Shown piece by piece: positions 13,662 to 16,779 of a stretch of 16,779 bases of DNA (position 1 is the first letter of the stretch; the number at the start of each line of letters is the position of its first letter). The stretch covers positions 1 to 16,779 of the forward strand of contig DATCDK010000046.1 of the NCBI GenBank assembly GCA_036510735.1. The letters are read 5' to 3'. The notes under the pieces were generated by a model. The model had not been told where the DNA came from, made no database searches, and saw only the letters and a list, made by a program, of their open reading frames with translations. Source of the stretch: PALSA-607 sp036510735. Lineage in GTDB: Bacteria; Actinomycetota; Actinomycetes; Acidothermales; Acidothermaceae. A program made the position numbers and the translations under genes.

Positions 13662-14903
13662 GTGGATGAGCAGCGGCTGACGACGGTTCTGGTGGAGTTC
13701 GCGCGGACTCTGACCGGTGATTTCTCCATCCAGAAGATCCTCGACCATCTCGCCGACCGGGTCGTGGAGGTCATTCCGGTCAGCGGCGCTGGGGTGTTGC
13801 TGATGGACAGCGACACCGAGCACCATTTCGTCGCCGCCTCCGACGACGTGATCCTCGGCGTCGAAACCTTGCAGATGGAATTTCAGGAAGGGCCGTGCCT
13901 GCAGGCCTACCGGACCGGGCAGCACGTGGCGATCCGCGACTTGGCGCAAGACACCACCTTTGCCCGGTTCTCCCCGGCCGCAGCCCAAGCCGGCCTCGGC
14001 GCGGTCTACAGCTTCCCGCTGCGGTTGGATGATCGCCAGCTCGGAGCTTTGGAACTGTACGCAAAGGAACCGCTCGAGCTCGCAGCCGCCGATCTGATCG
14101 GGGCGCAGATCCTCGCCGATGTGACGGCCGCGTACCTGTTCAACGCCCGCGCCCGGCAGTCCGCCCGCGATCTGATCAGAACCAGTGCCGAACTGGCCGC
14201 CACGTTGCAGGAAAGTCTGCTACCACCAGAACTCCCGGTCGTTCCCGGTCTCATGGTCGCCGCCCGCTTCCAACCCGGCCGCGGCGGCACACTTGTCGGC
14301 GGCGACTTCTACGACATCTTCCCGCTACCCGCCAAGCGATGGGGCATCCTGATGGGCGATGTCGTCGGTCACGGCGCACGCGCCGCCACGCTCGCCGCGT
14401 TAGCCCGCTACACGGTGCGCACGCTCGCGATCCTGCAGACCTCGCCACGCCGTGTCCTCACCGGCCTGAACGACACCGTCCTGGCGCGCGCAGAACCCGA
14501 ACGGTTCCTATCCGCGATCTACCTCACGACCCGCAAAACCACAGAAGGGGTGGAGGTGAAACTCGCCCGGGGCGGGCACCCCGCGCCGCTGCTGCGCCGC
14601 GTCGACGGCACCGTGGAAGTGATCGACGCTCCGGGAAGGCTCCTGGGGTGCCTACCCAACCCGGGCCTCGCCGACGTCCGGCTGCTGCTGACCCCCGGCG
14701 AGATGCTGCTGCTCTACACCGACGGTGTCACCGAAGCCCGCCACGGCGATGAACAGTTCAGCGACAACCGACTCCTAGCACTACTCGCCACCAACATGGC
14801 CGACGCCCACGAGATCGTCGACCAGATCATCGACGCCGCGTTAGCCCACAGCGACGGCGAACTCGCCGACGACGCAGCCGTGATGGCCATCCTCGCGACC
14901 TGA
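13662..14903 (+). CDS. GAF-domain PP2C-type phosphatase (SpoIIE/RsbU-like)
   Basis: This 413-residue cytoplasmic signalling protein would dephosphorylate a serine or threonine in a partner-switching system, usually an anti-anti-sigma factor. Residues ~18-160 form a GAF sensor with EGPC (76-79), LGAVYSFPLRL and LGALELYA. A linker with AATLQESLLPPELP (180-193) precedes the SpoIIE phosphatase domain. Metal-binding acidic motifs are present: GGDFYD (213-218), MGDVVGHG (231-238), YTDGVTEAR (352-360) and DDAAVMAI (403-410). All expected aspartates are kept, so it should be active. GTG 13662 lies 4 bases after GGAGG; a GTG one codon earlier (13659) abuts the ribosome site. No anti-sigma or STAS gene is nearby, so the target is encoded elsewhere. 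Confidence 0.9.
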   Translation: MDEQRLTTVLVEFARTLTGDFSIQKILDHLADRVVEVIPVSGAGVLLMDSDTEHHFVAASDDVILGVETLQMEFQEGPCLQAYRTGQHVAIRDLAQDTTFARFSPAAAQAGLGAVYSFPLRLDDRQLGALELYAKEPLELAAADLIGAQILADVTAAYLFNARARQSARDLIRTSAELAATLQESLLPPELPVVPGLMVAARFQPGRGGTLVGGDFYDIFPLPAKRWGILMGDVVGHGARAATLAALARYTVRTLAILQTSPRRVLTGLNDTVLARAEPERFLSAIYLTTRKTTEGVEVKLARGGHPAPLLRRVDGTVEVIDAPGRLLGCLPNPGLADVRLLLTPGEMLLLYTDGVTEARHGDEQFSDNRLLALLATNMADAHEIVDQIIDAALAHSDGELADDAAVMAILAT

Positions 14904-14953
14904 CCAGCAACCATCGTGGTGCCTGCCAATGGCTGCCAGGGCGTCCGGTCAGG
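14899..14953 (+). terminator. Long-range inverted repeat at the phosphatase 3' end
   Basis: CCTGACC (14899-14905, overlapping the stop codon) and GGTCAGG (14947-14953) are perfect 7-bp complements enclosing 41 bases, which contain a small ACCA/TGGT hairpin. A branched RNA structure at the 3' end is possible. There is no T-run, so terminator activity is uncertain. Confidence 0.3.
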
Positions 14954-15075
14954 GGAAGCTACGGGTCTATCTCGCGACCTGGTCGGTGACGGCGTGGGAT
15001 TGTGGATTCTCACTGTGTTTCCGGACCCGCTAGGGACATGTGAGCGGTTGAGGGTACGGATGGGCTCCGGACGCT

Positions 15076-15104
15076 CGAAAACCCTTGCTGGGCAAGAGTT
15101 TTCG
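15076..15104 (-). terminator. Strong terminator hairpin after the tRNA remnant
   Basis: Bases 15076-15088 and 15092-15104 form a 13-bp stem with one mismatch around a 3-base loop (TGG). On the minus strand the hairpin begins one base after the CCA end of the tRNA-like remnant and its distal arm ends in GGGTTTTCG, as in intrinsic terminators of tRNA genes. Because it is nearly symmetric it could also stop plus-strand transcripts from the phosphatase. Confidence 0.65.
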
Positions 15105-15105
15105 G

Positions 15106-15140
15106 TGGAGCGCGTGACCGGGATCGAACCGACACCGCGC
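15106..15140 (-). pseudogene. 3' end of a tRNA-Gly-like gene (remnant, possible att site)
   Basis: On the minus strand this stretch reads as the last part of a tRNA: T-stem GTCGG, T-loop TTCGATC, T-stem CCGGT (two G-U pairs), 3' acceptor strand CACGCGC, discriminator T and an encoded CCA. It is very close to the 3' ends of actinobacterial tRNA-Gly genes. The matching 5' acceptor GCGCGTG and the D and anticodon arms are not found in the following ~80 bases, so the gene is truncated. tRNA 3' ends are common target sites for integrases, and a truncated copy with its terminator is the expected scar. The integration explanation is inference. Confidence 0.55.
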
Positions 15141-15214
15141 GCCGGTGGATCCGTCGGTGCCATTTAGGTGGCAGTTGCGCCGGGTGGGCAGCGCGAGTGT
15201 GAACCGAGCCCTGG

Positions 15215-15328
15215 CTACGTCAAAGCGTCCAGGAAACCGGGTCGGGCCCCTTCGGTCATGGCACCCGCCCGGTGGTAAGCCTTATGACCATCGGAGTCGA
15301 TCAACACCACCTCGGTACGTCGACACAT
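15215..15328 (-). CDS. Possible 37-residue small ORF, unknown
   Basis: ATG at 15328 has GAGG about 7 bases upstream. The product reads MCRRTEVVLIDSDGHKAYHR followed by AGAMTEGARPGFLDALT. Third codon positions are mostly G or C, as in the neighbours. No family is recognised; it may be a small protein or the stub of a larger gene lost beside the tRNA scar. Confidence 0.3.
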   Translation of the reverse strand: MCRRTEVVLIDSDGHKAYHRAGAMTEGARPGFLDALT

Positions 15329-15423
15329 GTCGGGCCTCGAAGCGTGGTCGGGCTAAGTGCTCGAAGCGTTGCGACGGCGCAACCATGGTCGTGACTGGGC
15401 GAAACGGTGCGCCGAGGGTTCGG

Positions 15424-16191
15424 TCAGGTCGTGTTGTCGCGCGAGGCGACCTTGGCCGTCGAGTGGTCGTCGAGTAGCTGTTGGGCCGCCAGCTTGCGGG
15501 AGACCAGTTGCTGGGCGACGTCGCTGAGGCGGGCGTTGTGGTCTCGTGCGTAGCGGCGGAGGATCGCGAACGCTTGGTCCATGTCGAGGTTGCCGAGTTG
15601 AGCGAGGACACCTTTTGCTTGCTCGATGGCGATGCGGCTGGTTAGCGCGGTTTGCAGTTGCTGGTTGATTGTTTCCCGGTCGCTTGCGGCCTTGTCGGTG
15701 ACCAGGGCGATGCTGGCGACGTGGGCGAGGGCTTGAGCAAGGTCGAGGTCGTCAGCATCGAGCGCGCCGGCCTTGTCGCTGAAGAGGTTCAGCGCGCCCA
15801 GTGTGGTGCCGCGCAGCCGCATCGGCAGCGCGTGTACCGCCGCGAACCCGGCTGCGGTTGCGGCTGCGACGAACTGCGGCCACCGGTCAGTTTCTTGGCT
15901 GAGGTCGTTGACGCTGACCTGTTGCCCGGTATGGAAACAGTCAAGACAGGGTCCTTCGTCGCGCTGCAACTGAAAGATCTCCAGATCACGGGTACGTTCC
16001 GATGACGCGGCCAACACGTGCAACACGCCACGCCCGTCGGCGAGCAGCAACCCTGCTGAGGCGATGTCGAGCAGCCGCGCACAGTCGCTGGTCAGCCCGG
16101 ACAGCAGATCGACGACGTCAGCGCCGTCAGCCATGCTGTTGGCGATGGACACGAACGCCCGGGTGATTTCATGTTCTCTGCTCGTGTTCAT
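15424..16191 (-). CDS. GAF-ANTAR antiterminator regulator
   Basis: This 255-residue cytoplasmic regulator has an N-terminal GAF sensor (about 10-165; EGPC at 79-82, RWPQFVAAATAAGFAAVHAL, LGALNLFS) and a C-terminal ANTAR RNA-binding domain (about 174-232; LTSRIAIEQAKGVLAQLG, then AFAILRRYARDHNARLSDVA). ANTAR domains bind paired RNA hairpins and prevent transcription termination. The ATG at 16191 is chosen because GGGAGG lies 6 bases upstream and it overlaps the TGA of the upstream GAF-ANTAR gene by 4 bp; the open frame extends to 16263 but without such signals. Its GAF domain resembles that of the phosphatase at 13662-14903, so the proteins may sense related cues. The RNA targets are not visible here. 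Confidence 0.9.
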   Translation of the reverse strand: MNTSREHEITRAFVSIANSMADGADVVDLLSGLTSDCARLLDIASAGLLLADGRGVLHVLAASSERTRDLEIFQLQRDEGPCLDCFHTGQQVSVNDLSQETDRWPQFVAAATAAGFAAVHALPMRLRGTTLGALNLFSDKAGALDADDLDLAQALAHVASIALVTDKAASDRETINQQLQTALTSRIAIEQAKGVLAQLGNLDMDQAFAILRRYARDHNARLSDVAQQLVSRKLAAQQLLDDHSTAKVASRDNTT

Positions 16192-16779
16192 GAGTGCCTC
16201 CCGCCCGGATCTGTTCGCTCGTTGTCGGGTTCCAGGGCAAGCTCGCGTTCGACAATTGACCACGCTACCTGGCTCGCTGTGAGCCCGTGTGCGAAAGCGT
16301 GCGCGCGCAGCCGCGCAAGTGCCTCAGCCGGCCCGACACCTAGTTGCGCCATCACCATTCCGGTCGCTTGATAGACCTCGACGCGGGCCAGCGACGCAAG
16401 CTGTTTCCATGCTGGCGCCTCCTGCCCCGAGGTTGCCAGCTCAGCCTCGGCGCCGATCATGTCCAACAACGGTAGCGCCGCTAGTTCAGCCGCCATCAAC
16501 CCGCCGACCAGCGAGTTGCCGAGCAGCGGGCCAGGTGCGTGCCGGTACAGGTCCAAAGCGCCGACGTAGGAGTTGGCCAGGCTGATCGGCAGCGCGAACA
16601 CCGCCCCAACGCCCAGACCTACGGCGGACCCGACGAACGCGGGCCAGCGAATCTCCGCTCCGTCCGCGATGTTCGCGGCGAAAACAGGACCCTCGCGCAC
16701 CGCATCCATGCACGGACCTTCACCGAAGGTGAACTGGAACTCATCCAACTGCCGGCTCAGTCCATCACTGGATCCGAAG
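16188..16779 (-). CDS. GAF-ANTAR regulator, 5'-truncated by window end
   Basis: The frame is open to the window edge, leaving 196 C-terminal residues. It enters inside a GAF domain (SRQLDEFQFTFGEGPCMDAV, with the EGPC motif at 20-23 of the visible part, then RWPAFVGSAVGLGVGAVFAL and YVGALDLYR) and ends with an ANTAR domain (about 127-180: LARVEVYQATGMVMAQLG, AEALARLRAHAFAHG, ASQVAWSIV). A TTG inside the GAF could be mistaken for a start, but the GAF pattern continues upstream of it. It overlaps the next GAF-ANTAR gene by 4 bp, so the two are co-translated. In its ANTAR domain RVEVYQATGM replaces the more usual RxxIxxAKGxL pattern, but the helical layout is kept. Confidence 0.87.
   Translation of the reverse strand, partial: FGSSDGLSRQLDEFQFTFGEGPCMDAVREGPVFAANIADGAEIRWPAFVGSAVGLGVGAVFALPISLANSYVGALDLYRHAPGPLLGNSLVGGLMAAELAALPLLDMIGAEAELATSGQEAPAWKQLASLARVEVYQATGMVMAQLGVGPAEALARLRAHAFAHGLTASQVAWSIVERELALEPDNERTDPGGRHS

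Larger units (their letters stand above)
14904..15423. other. 520-bp convergent intergenic region
   Basis: This gap lies between the convergent phosphatase and GAF-ANTAR genes. It holds the long inverted repeat at the phosphatase end, the tRNA-like remnant with its terminator hairpin, the possible 37-residue ORF, and a direct repeat CTCGAAGCGT at 15336-15345 and 15360-15369. No larger gene is visible on either strand. Confidence 0.5.

Noticed and set aside
14916..15167. 83-codon plus-strand frame ending in VERVTGIEP-type residues
   Set aside because: This peptide is the familiar antisense reading of a tRNA-Gly 3' end and not a protein; the tRNA remnant explains it.
15158..15173. TGCCA-TTTAGG-TGGCA hairpin with a six-base loop, considered as an ANTAR target
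   Set aside because: ANTAR target loops need A at position 1 and G at position 4 and come as a pair; this loop has T and A there, and no partner hairpin is near.
1..16779. CRISPR arrays, insertion sequences or integrase genes
   Set aside because: No regularly spaced repeats, transposase or recombinase motifs are seen on either strand; the only hint of mobility is the tRNA remnant.

Overview
The window is high-GC DNA with GTG starts, clear Shine-Dalgarno sequences and many 4-bp ATGA or GTGA gene overlaps. The families present (GAF-ANTAR regulators, a GAF-SpoIIE phosphatase, a DUF6131-like small membrane protein, a YtrA-type GntR regulator with an ABC-2 exporter) point to an actinobacterium. 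The sequence does not let me name a genus.

Left third (1-7744): a carbohydrate uptake and catabolism locus. On the minus strand a lipoprotein sugar-binding protein (1315-2661) is followed by two MalF/MalG-type permeases (350-1318 and 1-353, the latter cut by the window edge), all joined by 4-bp overlaps. A divergent DeoR-family regulator (2840-3607) shares a 178-bp intergenic region with it. That region holds three helically phased CGAAA repeats and a small palindrome, both candidate operators. A GH4 NAD-dependent alpha-galactosidase-like enzyme (3634-4929, minus) faces a plus-strand trio: PfkB sugar kinase (5026-6015), SIS-domain sugar-phosphate isomerase/deaminase (5999-6877) and class II aldolase (6884-7744). 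Together they read as import of a galactoside or galactosamine-type sugar, hydrolysis, isomerisation or deamination, phosphorylation, and cleavage to trioses by a tagatose-6-phosphate-like route. No importer ATPase, amino-sugar deacetylase or second kinase is in the window.

7745-8563 is a stretch of gene debris: a truncated dCache-type sensor fragment, a start-less small membrane protein fragment and possibly the N-terminus of a response regulator. It separates the sugar locus from the next module.

Middle (8564-12466): a large polytopic membrane protein resembling GT-C glycosyltransferases (minus) is divergent from a GntR(YtrA)-ABC ATPase-ABC permease operon (plus). The three operon genes are joined by 4-bp overlaps. 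A near-palindrome of the type used by YtrA regulators sits in the 77-bp divergent promoter region.

Right part (12467-16779): two small membrane-anchored proteins on the minus strand, a GAF-PP2C (SpoIIE) phosphatase on the plus strand, and two overlapping GAF-ANTAR genes on the minus strand (the upstream one cut by the window end). All three GAF proteins carry an EGPC motif. Between the phosphatase and the ANTAR genes lies a 3' tRNA-Gly-like remnant followed by a strong terminator hairpin, which may be an integration scar.
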